The translations under genes and the position numbers were made by a program. The notes below the pieces were generated by a model. It was not told where the DNA came from. It saw only the letters and a list, made by a program, of their open reading frames with translations, and did no database searches. A DNA stretch of 64,000 bases from Moniliophthora roreri (Eukaryota > Basidiomycota > Agaricomycetes > Agaricales > Marasmiaceae): assembly GCA_001466705.2 (NCBI GenBank), contig LATX02000221.1, forward strand, positions 124,001 through 188,000, read 5' to 3'. Positions 1 to 13,173 of this stretch are shown piece by piece; the first letter of the stretch is position 1; each line of letters opens with the position of its first letter.

Positions 1-2742
1 ATGGAAATAATCTTTCCAAGAATAGAGAGTTCGTGGAAGCAAAGTAAGGCAAAGTAAGGCCGGTTTAACGGGGACCGCAGCTACCGCAGTGCGAAAAAAC
101 GGGTAAGAGAGCGAAAATCGGTGGAAGACGGCCGATCAAGACCTGAACAAGACGAAAGATATTAGAGAGACAAGTAGGAAGGAAAGCTGGCAAGGCTGAA
201 CATGAAATAAGCCGACGAGGAAGATGGAAGCGTAGAACAAGGAAATAAGATTGTTCGTGCCGCCTCGAGCCTGGTATTAAAGGAGGCCAGCACAGCCGAA
301 GCTTAGCGAAGCTGCACGGGATCTGAAATCAAGGACAGGGACAAATAGATCTGGATCTTGCCGCTCAAATTCTATGCGGTCCATACAAGTTGCATACAAA
401 TTCCCCATTCTGGCCATTCCACCCATTCCCACCATCTTTCCCATCATCCACCCATCACCTCTCCCTGACTAGCCCTGACTTTCCGGCTCACTGCCTTCCT
501 CCGTCAAACTCCTCATTTATCTTCCGCCATGTGCCCACTCGAAACCATTCAACTCTCCTCGCTTAATAGCGCCTATTCCAATCTTTCATCACCGTCATTA
601 TTCCACCCGTTTATGAATCATTTCAACCCCCCCACAACCTTAAATACTCATACTCGTAGGTTCATCAGCATTTATACCATTGCTCTTTCAAACGCCCTGC
701 ATTCCGTTTACCCCCCCAGTCTCGCAGACGGCCTGTTTCGGTTATATGAGAACGGGACACGGCCAAAGTTCGCCTTGCACGGAAAACGCGCACATATGGA
801 TGATCACAACGCAGGGATAATCGCAATCACTTTATCCATGTGAACCTCCAAATGGGGGTGTTCATCAGGGCCAATATATACAACCCTTACGCAACTTTGA
901 GCCTCGGGGCTTTGCGTTCGACGTTAAAAAATCAGCCCCGACTTCCTGCTGAGGTTTGCTGTTTCATTGCTCTTTCGTATCCGCAGCTCTCCGCTCTGCT
1001 TTGAATAAGCTCTTTACGCGACCGGACAACCTGATCGCTCATGGAATACATATCGCCACACGCTTCTGTTTTGGTTAGGCCGAACGACGCGTAGGAATAC
1101 TGATAATCAACAACAACATTACCCATAAATATACGGAGCTGGGCCCGAAATGACAAAGGCTAGCCGCTCGTGAGGCGAGCGAGTGAGCGATTGTTCTTCA
1201 GCTCTTGATCCTCCTTGATCGCAGGCCCATTTCCATACAGAGACATGACACTTGCAAGATTGAACCCCACCTGGCGCTGCCAAATGCCATTTACCCCGCA
1301 TTTCTCCCTTTGCGAACAACTATACTCGGACACCGAGGCTGGGAATTTTCCGTACGCCACCAGGAATTCTTTAGCCTCCTGTTATCGCAGTGTCTTAGCC
1401 AGCAACTCCCCCTTGCATGTCTGAGTTTAGCCGTGGTCTTCCCATATCACTCGCTAAATGAATCTTGGATGCCCTCACCTCGGAGGACCTGGGAAGGTGG
1501 ACTCTGGGACCTGAGTTCACCTGTGAAACGGCAGACAGCCTGCCGATCCTTCTTCCTTGTGCTCGTGCTTCGCTTCCAGGAAACATTTGTTCAAGACACT
1601 CTCGGAGTTTACTGGTCGGCTTACCAATTTCTTTGAAAAGAGCTTCACGGAGTTCGGTGTATTCCGTCGAGTGAAACAACTCGTCGCGACGCGTAGACGG
1701 CGCATTGCTTTTACACATTGGCTTTACTAAGTATACACTCGGAACTATTGCTGACATTGTTTTTTATAATCCATGGGGTTGTCCATGGTTAATGGTCAAC
1801 GATTTTGTATATGCTCCGAAGTACTGCTCGAGCACTGGTGAACGGGAAAAAACTTAGCTCCATTTCAAAATCACTTGCTCGAATCATTTACAAATACGGT
1901 GGGCTCCAATCTGCAAGGATTCCTCAAGCATGTTCCTTCTGCCATACATACGCTGTGGGTGTGTCCTAGTACGTCAAACGTTTTCTACCACCAAGCCACC
2001 TAGTTTGAAGGACACTAGACTTATTACACCTTAGACTTCCGTACAGCCGCAGGCTGTCAGCGCGCTTACTCTCTAGCAATATGTAGTCATGGAATAAGTT
2101 TTCAATTTGAAAAAGTTGTGGTTGAGAGGCTGAAAAGGCAGCGCAGCGGAACACACATGTGCCTCCCGTTCAGTAATAATAATATATGTATTTGAAATCC
2201 GATGAGGACGAGCCAGCCACGGATGTGACTAGTAGTTCAGGGGTATAAACATCGGTTGACTACCCCCTGGCAACGTCGCAGCGACCACACAACTTCCCGG
2301 AGATGGTGCGAGTACTGAAAGCGGAAAAACAAATAGTCGGGCCGACTGCGCAATGCGCATACTAATCGTTGACTTGACAACAGCCAGGGTAGCCTGAGGT
2401 GTCTCAGGTCTAAGTGAGCGACCGGGACTAGGACAAATTCGTTCAATACCACCCAGTGAGGGCGGTGACTTGCATGGTTGATAGTGGAGTGAAGTCCTAG
2501 TCTACAATGTAAAACAAACATGGGAATATAAGAGAAATCAAAACGAAGTAAAAAAAAGACAAACAGGACAAGGGAAGGAAAAACGACGAAAAAAAGAAAA
2601 AAGCTCAGAAAGTAACAAGAAAAAGATGCAAACTGTGTATTCCTATTCGAGTATCAGTTACAATCACCTCCCATGATCAATCAATGACTCACCAAATCAC
2701 TCCAATGTAGATCACGGATTTAAACAACGACCGCGAACATCC
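1..2742. other. Gene-poor left end
   Basis: No gene here can be supported firmly. The stretch starts with an 11-base direct repeat near 41-62 (aaagtaaggc copies). Bases about 395-528 are strongly C/T-rich, a composition common just upstream of fungal start codons, and an ATG reading frame follows at 529. Bases about 2521-2630 are purine- and A-rich and lie just beyond the 3' end of the minus-strand gene ending at 2743, so they may belong to its transcript end. The other reading frames are short and show no recognisable domain. Confidence 0.5.
529..843 (+). CDS. Possible small hypothetical protein (104 aa)
   Basis: This is an uninterrupted ATG frame of 104 codons directly after a pyrimidine-rich leader that resembles a fungal promoter/5' UTR. 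The product has no recognisable domain, signal peptide or membrane segment. It is rich in Ser, Leu, Asn and Pro in its first half. No second exon was evident. It could be chance, so it is listed only because of the leader and the genuine ATG start. Confidence 0.2.
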   Translation: MCPLETIQLSSLNSAYSNLSSPSLFHPFMNHFNPPTTLNTHTRRFISIYTIALSNALHSVYPPSLADGLFRLYENGTRPKFALHGKRAHMDDHNAGIIAITLSM

Positions 2743-5700
2743 TCACAAGGCGCCATTGGTTCGCTCACCAAAGTAGCCGCCGGCAACGCTCATCGCAGCA
2801 CTCGAACTGGAATGAGCTCTGGTTATGATGGGTGCAAAAGCTGCTGGCTGTGGATAATGGGTAGCCTGAGGGAGCTGCTTATCGCGAGCATGCGCTTGCC
2901 GCACGTATGCATAGCGTTGGAAATGATTCAATGTCTGCAAGAACAGCACGCCGACCTGAAACAAGATTTGCTGTCAATTAAAAAAGTGATGAATAGAAGT
3001 TGGGCACTGCACATACAGGAAACTGTCGGAGGTGATTGAAAAGATCAACGGTAGCCTCACGGATTGACTCCTTGTGGTGAAAAAGGCCGAATCCTAAAGG
3101 AAGTAAGCCGCCGCTGTGGGGCATCAAGTATGATAGAAGCTGCACGTAAGAATTTTTATAATAAGTCAAACTCAGCCACGAAGTCAAGATAAAGTGAGAA
3201 CGCACCTCGACTACTTGATCATATGTCTTCACGTTATCTGCAAGTGTCCGCATTATCAAGTATGCCTCAGCGTCAGACATTAATTTTGCGTGCCGCAATC
3301 GAAATATTTGATGCACGACATCAAAGCCGCGAATCGGACTAGTCGACTGCGCTTTTGCGAAATCCTGTGAATGATGATGACTCGGATCGGATGCGCTGGC
3401 AAAAGCGTGAGATCCACTTACAGTTGTGCAGTAGTGATAACTATTAGTCTTACGCCAGGCTTCTATACGATGTGCATTGGCTGCCAGCTCCTTCATGCCA
3501 GCCTGTTCGTCAGTGAAGAGAAGCCCACTACCGAGCGTGGCTTTGCGAGAAGGAGACGCCTCTGCAAAAGGAACATTAGGGTGACCAATCTTCGTGCTTC
3601 CTGTCACTTCCTCCTCATACCGTGACGCAAGTCTCACAAAGCGCGTCACGTATTCCGTAAACCGTACCCGGACTAGACTCTCCCCATAATGATAGTCGAT
3701 GGCTGATTTGATCTGTAATGGCTAGGCATCAGTCATAGTTCAAGACATCGTGGATGGTACCTACGTCTTCGATGAAAAGGTTATCTGTCGTGTTATCCGG
3801 CTTAACCACGAAGTCAGCCTTGTTAGGTTCCTTGGATCTTAGCTCATCTTCGTTGCTGACGGACGATTCTGCTTTCAGCGTCCCAGACCTCAAAATGAGT
3901 GGGGCTATGAATCCAGTTCCGGTGACAGGATGTGCGGTATGGATATCCTTCGAAACAGTAACAGTTCCGGAACCAATATCCAATAAGAGGTCCCACAGGC
4001 GAGAAGTTTCGAAAATAGGATTGGTGACACCAGCAATGTATGCAGGGCTGTGTATATGAAGACGAGGGTATTAGCGATCACCGAACTGTCATTGGAATTC
4101 AGACAAACTACTTACACCGATTCCCATTCCTCACGGTTGTTGAGATTGGCGTACGGGAAAGCGCGCTCGACGAAGCCACGTAAGACTGCACCGCATCCAG
4201 AGGCGAGAGCACATGCTGCTAAAACGAATATTGAAACTTCGCCTGCAGGCCGTCGGTGCCCTAAGAAGATGACTCGTTTGCCCGTGACAAGCGCATTGAA
4301 AAGAATAATGATGGGATGCGTCTGGGGTCCACTGGTGTGTAAATGGGGATGTTGAGGCCCAGATACCAGTTGATGAGATGAGAACACTTTGACCAGCGTG
4401 ATCAAAGAGTACTGCAAGTAGATAGTCAATGCCCATGGACGCTAAAAGTTGCATATGAAGTCGTACATCACCAACTTCCTCTGCAAAAGTCGATAATGGC
4501 ATCTTGATAGGAAGCTTGTAGTCTTTATAATCCACCGTTGTATGGAAGAAATGTGTATCCTTTGCCAACCCAGTTCGCAGATGAACATCGTGTGACGATG
4601 TTCCCTTGTTATTTTGCGCTCTCGGGTTCAACTGGAGCGACGATCCAGACGAGCCATCCGTCGAGCGTCGCTTTCGAGTTGATCCGACCGTAGTAGTGCC
4701 ACTAGCAGAAGCTAGACTGCTTGAATCGCCTGTGTCTACTACACCAGCCTGCGCCAGCTCTAGACCACTTTCATCTCCCACCCACACCGCGCTTCCACCC
4801 AAGGTGAAGGAAGACTCTGATGGAGGATTTGTAGATGATGATGCGACAGAACTTTCAGTATCCGCCCGGTCTCGCGACGTTGTTTGAGATAGACCATCCC
4901 AATAATCCCCGCCAACTTTGGTTGACGTTCGACTTTCTGAGTCGTTCCTTTGTCGACCAAGCAGGCCCTCCTCAAACGTGGTCTGCGACTCCATTGACTG
5001 CGTCGAACGATGTGCGGCATTGTTCCAGCTAACAGGCCGACCATGCTGGTGTGGAAGATGGTTGAACTTCTCGGCGAAGATATCTTTGCGTTCAGATAAA
5101 CGCATGACCATCTTTTCATGTCGGGTCAATATAGGGGCACCTGAAAAGTCCATCGAATTCACAGCGTCGAATAGTCTTGCAAGGCAGTCTTGAGACGGAT
5201 TGGTCAGGTAATCGTCAAGAGCCATAAGGAGGACAGGCTGAATGTTATTCAGTCAGAAAACCAACCGAGTTGAACTGTACAGATATGCTCACTTTGAATA
5301 TCTGAATGAAAGGGTGTCGTGTACATATTGCTAGTGCCAATACTCGGGCTCCTCTAATGAAAGCCATTAGCATCGAAGGGCCATAGAACTAAAAGTACCA
5401 CGCACCGATCTAGCGTTTTATCATGCTTCGTCCTCACCAAGTTCAACACGCACAGCAGATCCGGTTTCCCTGCTGGATTTGCCTCTTCTCCTGGTAGACC
5501 CGTCGACCTAAGCTCTGGTGAATCCAACGCAAGTACCGGCGATATTGTGTTGAACGGGGTCTGGTTCAAAAAGAATACTGTCCAATCGTCCAGTTGAGTT
5601 TCCGCTCCATCGGGCAACATAGACATGGCCAACACGCTTCATGAGATTTGAATAAGTTGATAGGCCAATTTTGCGATTCAGGGCATGGAAGAGAAGGAGA

Positions 5701-5880
5701 GAAGGTCCATCCTGAGGGTCAGTAATCCGGGTTTAATTTTGCTATAAGCCAATGGAAATGGACATACGATTCATCGACTCCGAGCGGCTGAGGAAATTGA
5801 TACTTCAATTGAGCTCCTTCAAGGATATGAAATTCCGCCAAAAGGACGAAAGAGCAATGGTTTCCTGTGCTGCCCACCAT
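2743..5880 (-). CDS. Afi1/MesA-like DENN-type polarity protein (multi-exon)
   Basis: The gene encodes a fungal protein of the Afi1/MesA/SPA family. These DENN-related proteins act at sites of polarised growth: yeast Afi1 binds the small GTPase Arf3, and Aspergillus MesA stabilises the polarity axis. The start at 5878-5880 is chosen because it opens directly into the family N-terminus (FVLLAEF, then GAQLKYQFPQPLG). A first intron (donor at 5767, acceptor before 5636) joins it to MLPDGAETQLDDW and FFLNQTPFN. Next come LLCVLNLVRTKHDKTLDR, a Ser/Thr-rich linker, LVTGKRVIFLGH and ACALASGCG (typical SPA core), then the C-terminal exons down to the stop at 2743-2745 (GERTNGAL). The parts lie in order over 3.1 kb with several short introns. 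Exact internal boundaries were not all resolved. It appears intact. Confidence 0.85.
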
Positions 5881-6471
5881 GCCGAACCCAATCAGTCGTG
5901 TTGGCCTTGTTCTCTCCTAACTCGATATATTTCCTTCTGTCCAACCCCTGATTCGAAACTACTCGATACGCTTGCAGAAATCGACGTCGGAGGAGTATAT
6001 TGTCGTTGAAAAGAGTGGGGATCGAAAGGAAAGGCAGAGAGGAGATCGTCGCAATCGGGAGCAGAAATTTGACGCTGAATACTGGCTTTTTGAATAGTGG
6101 TTTTTTCACCAGTTTCGCAAGCACGCAAAACTCCAAGCCGAAGCTCGCATCGCTCAACGAGAAATTTCTCTCGCTTCAATGTACAGAATCCGTTTTCCAC
6201 TAGAAATATATCCGAGCTTGTATATATAAAACAAAAATAAGGTGAGAGTCGTTGTATCTAATCCATCCATTTCCAATTCCGTCCGTTATTCCGTCCGTTT
6301 CCAATATATCCAACCGCCAATACACCATCATGATGTCCACCATCAGCATCAAAGCAATATAATGTCAAACGAAACTCGAAAGCAGTGAGAGAAAGTCGTA
6401 GAGAGGTATCATGATGGTGATGGCGCAGTAACTGTAAAAAGATAGTCCCATCTGTTTGGTAAAAGAATTCA
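5881..6471. other. Intergenic spacer between two minus-strand genes
   Basis: This spacer holds the promoter of the polarity gene and the 3' flank of the protease gene. A tatatataaaa stretch lies near 6219-6229. Minus-strand frames of about 100 codons overlap the spacer, but they disagree with the family N-terminus of the downstream protein and are taken as chance. A direct repeat of ccgtccgttt-like sequence lies near 6280-6302. Confidence 0.5.
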
Positions 6472-8598
6472 TCACAATAAAAGCAACGAGAGTAATAGCC
6501 CGAACAAGGCTAGCGGCGAGGAAATAACCAGTCGGTTGGAACCGTCTAATGATAGCGACAGTGAGTACACCAAGGTTGGAACAGATTCCCAATACTTACT
6601 TTGAGGTGCCGCACCTGGAGTACCTATAGGAGAAGATGTAGGTGAAGATGAAGATGACCCAATAGTCAGCTGGGGAGTGATTGATGCAGAGGAGCTCGGG
6701 GGCGTACCTGATCCCCCTGCTGCATCAGACAACTGTGCAAATCCAATTTGAGGGGGGTTTGAAGCGCGGAAAACAGAGTAGACGTTTTTCTGTAGGAAAG
6801 TTAGCAATCCACAACACGCATTGGCCATTTATGGTAGCTCACCAAGAAGGTAGCGCCGACAACCCAGTTGGGGTTTCCGCTACCGCTGACAATGTTACTT
6901 CCGCGAGAGAGATCAAAGATACCGCCTAAGCACTGGTTGCTACGAATACGACCAAGGCTCATGTCTCTAGGATCAATGGGCCAGGTCTTGCCGCCGTACG
7001 ACATTCCGACATTTAGTCTTGTGTTACAGGCTAGGTTGCGGGTCAGTCAAATTTCGAGAAGCCGTATCCGTCACATACGGAATGACCAGAAACCATCCAT
7101 CTCTGGAACACGCTGCGAGCCATCGACTGCGTCCCAGAATGCTTCTACGTCTGCGCTGGGTCCACCGATCAGGGTGGTTCCTGTATCAATTGCAGACAGA
7201 GCAGCATTGCCCGACTGGATGGAAATCGAGTTGCCATTCAAAGTGAGAGCTGAAACTGAAGTGAGAACATTGCAGACAACAAAAGTTTGCAGGGCCCTCA
7301 CATCTCAACGACAAGAGCCAGAAGCTCGGAGTACCAACAGTCGGCAGAAACTCGATATCACCAGTGAATAAAGATCCGTTTGTCCCGCCGAGCGTGAAGA
7401 CACCTCCTGGTTCCTCCTCCTGAACTCTGGTCGTCGATCCCCTGAATCGTGTCATCCAGAAACTCAAATCAGGACTGTTGAGATCTCCGTTGTTGGCCAA
7501 TGCTTGCCAGAATGGGGTGCTTCGTGTCGAGGCGATCGTGTTGAAGGCAAGACCGAGAATTCCAGAGACAGAACCATCCAATAACCCATCACTTAATTGT
7601 GTAACGGCGACTGCAAAGTCCTGTCAGCAAATAGTTGAGACTTGAATAGGTCAACCTACGGAAAGTCTGCTGGGGTATTGAAAAGCCGCCCATCTCTACG
7701 TCGTCAGAGACTATCCTGCCGCCAACTTGTCCCGAACCATAAGTAATCCTCGTGTTTTGGTTGGTAACTTGAAGCGTGGAGGAGTCATCGGGGCTGAAGA
7801 GCGGCGTGCCCGACGTGCATGAACTACAGCCTTCGGTGGCTACCCACTGCAAAGTAATGTCAGCAAAAGACCAGGATTTTGGGCGACAACCTACCAAATC
7901 GGAACTGCCTGTATCGAGAATTACGCTGAATGGCTTCGGTCTGGAAATGGAAATGTTAGCCGCAGCCGGGTACTCGTCGATCGAGGATGTGTATAGAACA
8001 AAAGATTTCCCGTCCTGACGTCACTCGCATGGCCCCGAGGACGCAAACAACGGGAAAAAATTCCTGGACAGAACCTTTTTCAAATAATACCAACATCATG
8101 GAGCTGCATAGGGAGCTGGGCGATGACAGGCCTAGAGCCAGGTCAACTTTCGATCCTTGGGTAATTGATGACAGCACCGCCTTGGCAGTTGCCTCACAGT
8201 TGACTCGCCTTCGGTGAGGATGAGGTACGAGCGACAGTGTACTCACGGGGTTCCAATGTTCACAGTCCCGAAATAACTAGCATCCGTTTGCTAAGCCCTC
8301 AGTGTTTCAGCATGAATGAAGAAAGAAATCATTGTCAATGACGCACCTGGTTCACCATTGGAATACCAGCTGTGGAGGCACGCCGTTCCATACGTTTCGA
8401 CGCATTGCTTGAGCTATTTCCAACATTGTACCCATATTTCATTGCGAGCGAATCGGCAGCATGGCTCCAGTACTCGAGATTTGCTTCCCCATTTTCTTCT
8501 ACCTGGCTACTCCGCACACGAAGGGGTATATGGATAGGTTCGGCCTCAGTTTGGGTAGTGAAAAATAAAAGGGAAAGAGAAAGGTATAACGGGAGCAT
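6472..8598 (-). CDS. GPI-anchored aspartic protease (pepsin A1 / yapsin-like)
   Basis: This is a secreted pepsin-family endopeptidase that is probably tethered to the plasma membrane or cell wall. The start at 8596-8598 gives a classical signal peptide (about 18 residues, LSLLFF core) followed by a propeptide. The exon with YFGTVNIGTP splices to PKPFSVILDTGSSDLW, the first catalytic Asp. The second catalytic Asp is in AIDTGTTLIGG. Further conserved blocks are GILGLAF, GGVFTLGG, and NPNWVVGATFL followed by YSVFRASNPPQIGFA. A Ser/Thr/Pro-rich stalk and a last exon (intron from about 6603 to 6541) end in a run of Leu/Val before the stop at 6472-6474, which fits a GPI-attachment signal. About eight exons; both Asp motifs are intact. 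A TATA-like run (tataattatt on the coding strand) lies about 60 bases upstream. Confidence 0.88.
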
Positions 8599-11318
8599 GA
8601 TGGTAGTAGAGAAGAAGGGAGAGGAGGTGGTTCCTCGAGGTCCACTCGAGAATAATTATAAGCCGAAATTACTCAGAGGTGAAAGGTAGGAGGCCGTGGG
8701 ACCACCCAAGACCTTCTTGTCACTGGCATCCCACGTGTGGCCTTAGCTACTCCAACCGCAGTATACGTACCTGGGGAAGCACTGTCACAAATGATCTGAT
8801 CGAGTTCTGCGATATCTTTGTCCAAGCACAGAAACGATACTTTTCATCACCTCAACTTCAGGAATCCATCACTTGCAACTGTGTAGGATCGTATAACCAC
8901 ACTGTGAGTGCTCGCTTCGTGACCATGCATGCAACTAACAGCATTCATAGACTTAAGACTGTTGTACGACGTATTATTTTTGACCGTCACTGGAGCGTGT
9001 TCGTATGATGGCTGATGATGCTCCTGATCCCAAGCATTACAGTAATGAATCGACCAAGAACTGGCGTATGAAATCACATCATGTTCACGGGTAACCCTAC
9101 TACCAAGCCGATTAGTCAGTGGAGACGCCACATCCAAACCCAAGAGTGGGACCTTGGTTGCTTCCCGTGTTCTCTCAGTAAAGGACCGCCACAAACGCAG
9201 TTTGACGGGCGCAATGGACAGCTTTCAAGGGAAGACAGTACTCACCTGTCTTACATGTCTCCAAGACACCCCGGCCGCCAAACGAATCATTTCTCGGCAG
9301 ATGTCCTCATGTCCCATTCCTCGAGTGAGGTCAACACTCGATATGACTGGTTCAATGAAGGGATACTTGGGTGACCCCCTGCTTGTAGCCTGGGGTTCCC
9401 GGCGACCTTGGGGAAAGACGGCATGCATATTCGCGCTTGCTCGGCTGGCTCTTCCAGTGCTGTCGAACTACCAGTGACGGTGGATATACGCCAGACTCTT
9501 CGTCCCACACCCTGATACGGTCTAGGGATCCTCACGGCCAAGGATATTCTAAATATGTCCACGTTACCACGACTCATTTTTAGCAACCTGCCGACTGTGC
9601 CATTAAATGATTAACTGGACTGCATTCAACATTTGGTACTGGCCCGCCCAAGTATACCAGAATATCTCCTAGCCTCAGTGTTCTAGAGCTACTTCAGGTT
9701 CAGGTAGGGGAGACGTCTTTAGTAGTGATTTTGATGATGAAGGTTAGCTGTGTCTCGATTGTGCTGCCGCCTGAACCGGGGATCCCGGTCTCCTCAAGTA
9801 CCGGCCTGGTAAACGCACGTGGACTTGCAACGAGAATTTGTCTCATGAAGGTTTTCAGGAACCAGCTCAGGTATACGGTGCCACACCTCAAGGTCGTGCA
9901 GTTTTGACATTTCTCAAAGGCTCAGTGAAATGATCGCCTTCCATTCATCGGCCTCCAACAGAGGTGTTGGCTTATTTTCATGGTATTGGGCACAGGCAAA
10001 TTTTTATGGACGCGTTCACCTGTAAAGTATCACTGGCTTTGGGCCAGATTCTTTGCAATAGGGAACGACTAGCTGTCAAAATTTTCACGTCAATGAGGAT
10101 GAGGTATCTGCTCATTAGACCATATATCCTAGTTGGGGTTGTTGGAGACTTTTCTTATTAGAAATACTACCCGAAACGACTTTCTCTTTTGATTCCTCGT
10201 TGCAGTTGGGAAACTCGAGAAGATTTACTGCGGAAGGAATGTTCACGGCCGGGTATTCGGCCTATTTCGGGAGCTCGAGCCTTGAACCACATGGAAATCC
10301 GAGGTTGAGCAGGCTTCAGGACCTGTTTGGATTAGAATGAGCTTCAGAGACGAACGCGAGAACAAGTTGGACACGTGGTCATCGGAGCGTCGGACCCAGA
10401 TGCCGGACTTCTCAGATCTCGTTTCTCTCTTGTTCAACGCCTACAACCCACACATTCTAGGCCCTAAACTCCGACTTGTCCTGAATTAGTCTGCGCACGC
10501 CTCAACATTTCATATAAAGGCCACCTTTCACCATTGTCTCTCCGACTTATCCTCCCACCCTTGATTGTGGGCCCCTAGACTTTTGATATGATCCATTTAA
10601 GGTTGTGATAAAGTAGCGCGTCGTGCGCGACTTTTTGTTGGGTATTTTGGCAGTTTCCCAGTCCCAAATTTCCCTCTTCCTTTCAACGTCTTCCTCCTCC
10701 CAACCCTTTTTCAGATTCATTCCGGTTTACCGCTCTACCGTTTTGACCCTCTTTAGACGTTGATGGGCGTAGTAACACTGCGAGCATCAACTTTGGTATG
10801 AAATCTCCCGCGGTACTTTGGCTGGGTGCGTGGAATCATAGATTGAGGCGGTTTTGTGTGATGTGAGGTATGGGACGGCTCAAGGTACGTGATCAAGCCA
10901 ACTTTCGCGCTCAATACTAATTCTTCAGTTCTTAAGTCCTGTCATCCATAACCTTCGCATTCAGCATACAATGCTTCCGATCATTCCCATTCATTTTCAA
11001 GCTACAAGCCATGGATCTCATACAGGTATGTCTCTGCAGCGTGCTTGTATGAATATTCACATAGGTTCATTCACCTTCCCATCGAGTATTAGCGCAAGTA
11101 CGTATGTTAACCTGGCCTTTCATGCAATCAAATCTAATCCTCTCATTACCCGATGCCATGATACACTCACTCAATGGTACGTCTTCGGACATGACTTGTC
11201 TTTCAGCCTCTTAGGGTTGAGGCGATGGGATACTCGCGGCAGAATCTGGTGACATGGATGTCCCTAGGTCTATAGGACAGTGCCCCCGATTGCACATCCT
11301 ACCGAGCTTAACCCCAGC
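8599..11318. other. 2.7-kb gene-poor region
   Basis: Neither strand has a reading frame with a recognisable domain. Many frames of 60-110 codons overlap one another, as expected of non-coding DNA. The first 100 bases contain the promoter of the protease on the minus strand. The rest may hold non-coding RNA or eroded sequence, but nothing can be assigned from the sequence alone. Confidence 0.5.
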
Positions 11319-11929
11319 TGGAGGGTAAGCTTGATGAAAAGATAGAAGATAACGGCGATTTCGCCTCTATGATGTCATTATTTCCTTCACGTGCACATAA
11401 CATTTTACGCGTCTGTAAGTATTTCCTCGCGTTTTTGTATATATATCCCTGACCCTACCTGCCTAATCGCTAACCACAAACCTGTCCTTACCCTCAGCGG
11501 GGGAGCGCTTCGCGCAGAAGACCGCTACGCGGTCTGTGGGATGTCATACGTCATCGCCGTTTGTCCGGCGTTCCACCGGCCAAGTTCACAGCTGAAAAGC
11601 CTTCGTATGCCAAAGAACACAGGGAAAACTCGAATGAGTCGTGAACTCGGCCGGTGGAACGCCGGGCAAACCGCTGAGGGTAGGTTAGGGGTTAGGGACT
11701 ATGAAGTACGCTCGAGGGCTTGTACCTCACACTGAGTCGGTTAGGGGTTCGGGGCTAGCGGTTAGGGGTTAGGTAGTTAGGGTCTGGGGATGGATATATG
11801 CACAAAAAACGCGAAGGAGTACTTACAGACGCGTAAAATATTATGTGCACGTGAGGGAAATGGTGACATCATAACGGCGAAATCGCCGTTATCTCTTATC
11901 TTTTCACGACTCATCGAGCTTACTCTCCA
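11319..11929. mobile_element. Palindromic (foldback/MITE-like) element with telomere-like repeats
   Basis: The left part of this 611-base segment is repeated in inverted orientation on the right. Outer ends match as tggagggtaagcttgatga against the reverse complement of tcatcgagcttactctcca. The arms continue with ataacggcgatttcgcc, tcacgtgcacataa and ttttacgcgtctgtaagta. An inner pair follows, built on cggcgttccaccggcc around a loop near 11596-11640. The right arm carries degenerate TTAGGG-type runs at about 11681-11697 and 11739-11784, and the left arm has a more eroded complementary CCCTAA-like version. It encodes no protein. A clear target-site duplication was not found, so the class (MITE, foldback element or other palindrome) is open. 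Confidence 0.7.
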
Positions 11930-13173
11930 AAGAACAGGTTCAAAACTGAAACGTACCTAGATGGCCATGCTCTTTGCTAATCCATCCTCTATGTTTACCC
12001 ACGTTGGAGAGCCTCTTGCTGTATTCGTCAGAGTATTTGTAAGCGCAGCCATTGAAAGTCATGATGGTTGCGTTGGGTGTCACGCGGCAGTCACGAGCGG
12101 CTTTTTCCTTGTCTATTTTAGTGAGTCCAACTCTCGCTCAGAGCTAAACCTGAAATAGCGTTCACTAAATACATTGTCAATGAAGACTGTAAAACGACGC
12201 GTTCTACCTGACAAAAAACGCGATGTCCGACCATGACGGTCCTGATATTGATACTACTAATCGTAATCTTTTGTTACGAAGTTGAATCTGATCAGGCCGA
12301 ATCGACACACTAGTGAAAGCGTATGCTTCTAATATATGAGACGCGGGATTTCATGCTGGAAAGCACGACGAGACGACGAAACATTACTGTATGCTACTTA
12401 AGCACCGGTAGCTTCGGCATTGTTCGAGAACACAGCCGCCTGCATTGCGCCTCTTTGCGGTGCAGCTGCAAGTATAGGAGCAAAGAATACATCATATTGC
12501 AGCTACCCAGCGCCCTCAATATGGACACCTTTACTGCTCTGGAGATCTCGGCGGAACCTTCACTCTTGGTATCGAGTGTGTCCCGGTTATTGTTCATTCG
12601 CTAGGGTCACTGGACGGCTTTCACCGCTTAGAAGTACGACTAATACATCGGTCAAACGATGCTGACTATCCCTCTGCACATGGTGTGGTGTTCTATTCTT
12701 TCAGTCGACGAGCGACCGCCACGGAATGATTGATTCTGAAGGGCTGCTATCAGCGATCCTGCCCCACGACGTCATGGCATGCAAATATGAGCGCGCTGGT
12801 ACTGCAGCCTGAATGTTTCCACGCCCGTGGTATATTCAAGGGCTCGGAGACCATCCGATGAAGGGCCATCGTCAGCGTATTGCATAATGAGACAAGCAGA
12901 GGACCAAATAATATCCCAATTCCAGAGTTAAGTAAGAAAGCAATGGTACAGACATTCCTATGAAAGCGAAACGGGACCAGGGCAAGATAACAGCATAGAC
13001 ACGATAGATATAGATTTACATCGAAAGAGAAAGTCCCGCTGAGCTCGCCTACAAGTCCCATCGATAAATAATTCGATGTCCCCAAAGAGACGGGAAAGAG
13101 TCGAAAGGAAATGAAGAGTCCGCGACCACCGAGACATGGGGCGTGGTGGCTTGTTGTGTATGAAGGCACCTTT
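11930..13173. other. Gene-poor spacer
   Basis: No supported gene. Short overlapping frames occur on both strands, some hydrophobic on the minus strand near 12900-13150, but none has a family signature or a start context. The stretch lies just beyond the 3' end of the minus-strand membrane protein gene ending at 13174. Confidence 0.45.

Noticed and set aside
1160..1757. Several overlapping frames of 60-140 codons on both strands
   Set aside because: They overlap one another, have no domain or start context and show no splice-linked continuation.
5892..6200. Minus-strand frame upstream of the polarity gene as its first exon
   Set aside because: The family N-terminus starts directly at the ATG at 5880; the upstream frame does not match the family.
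11681..11792. True chromosome end or de novo telomere
   Set aside because: The repeats are degenerate, short and inside a palindrome with ordinary sequence on both sides.
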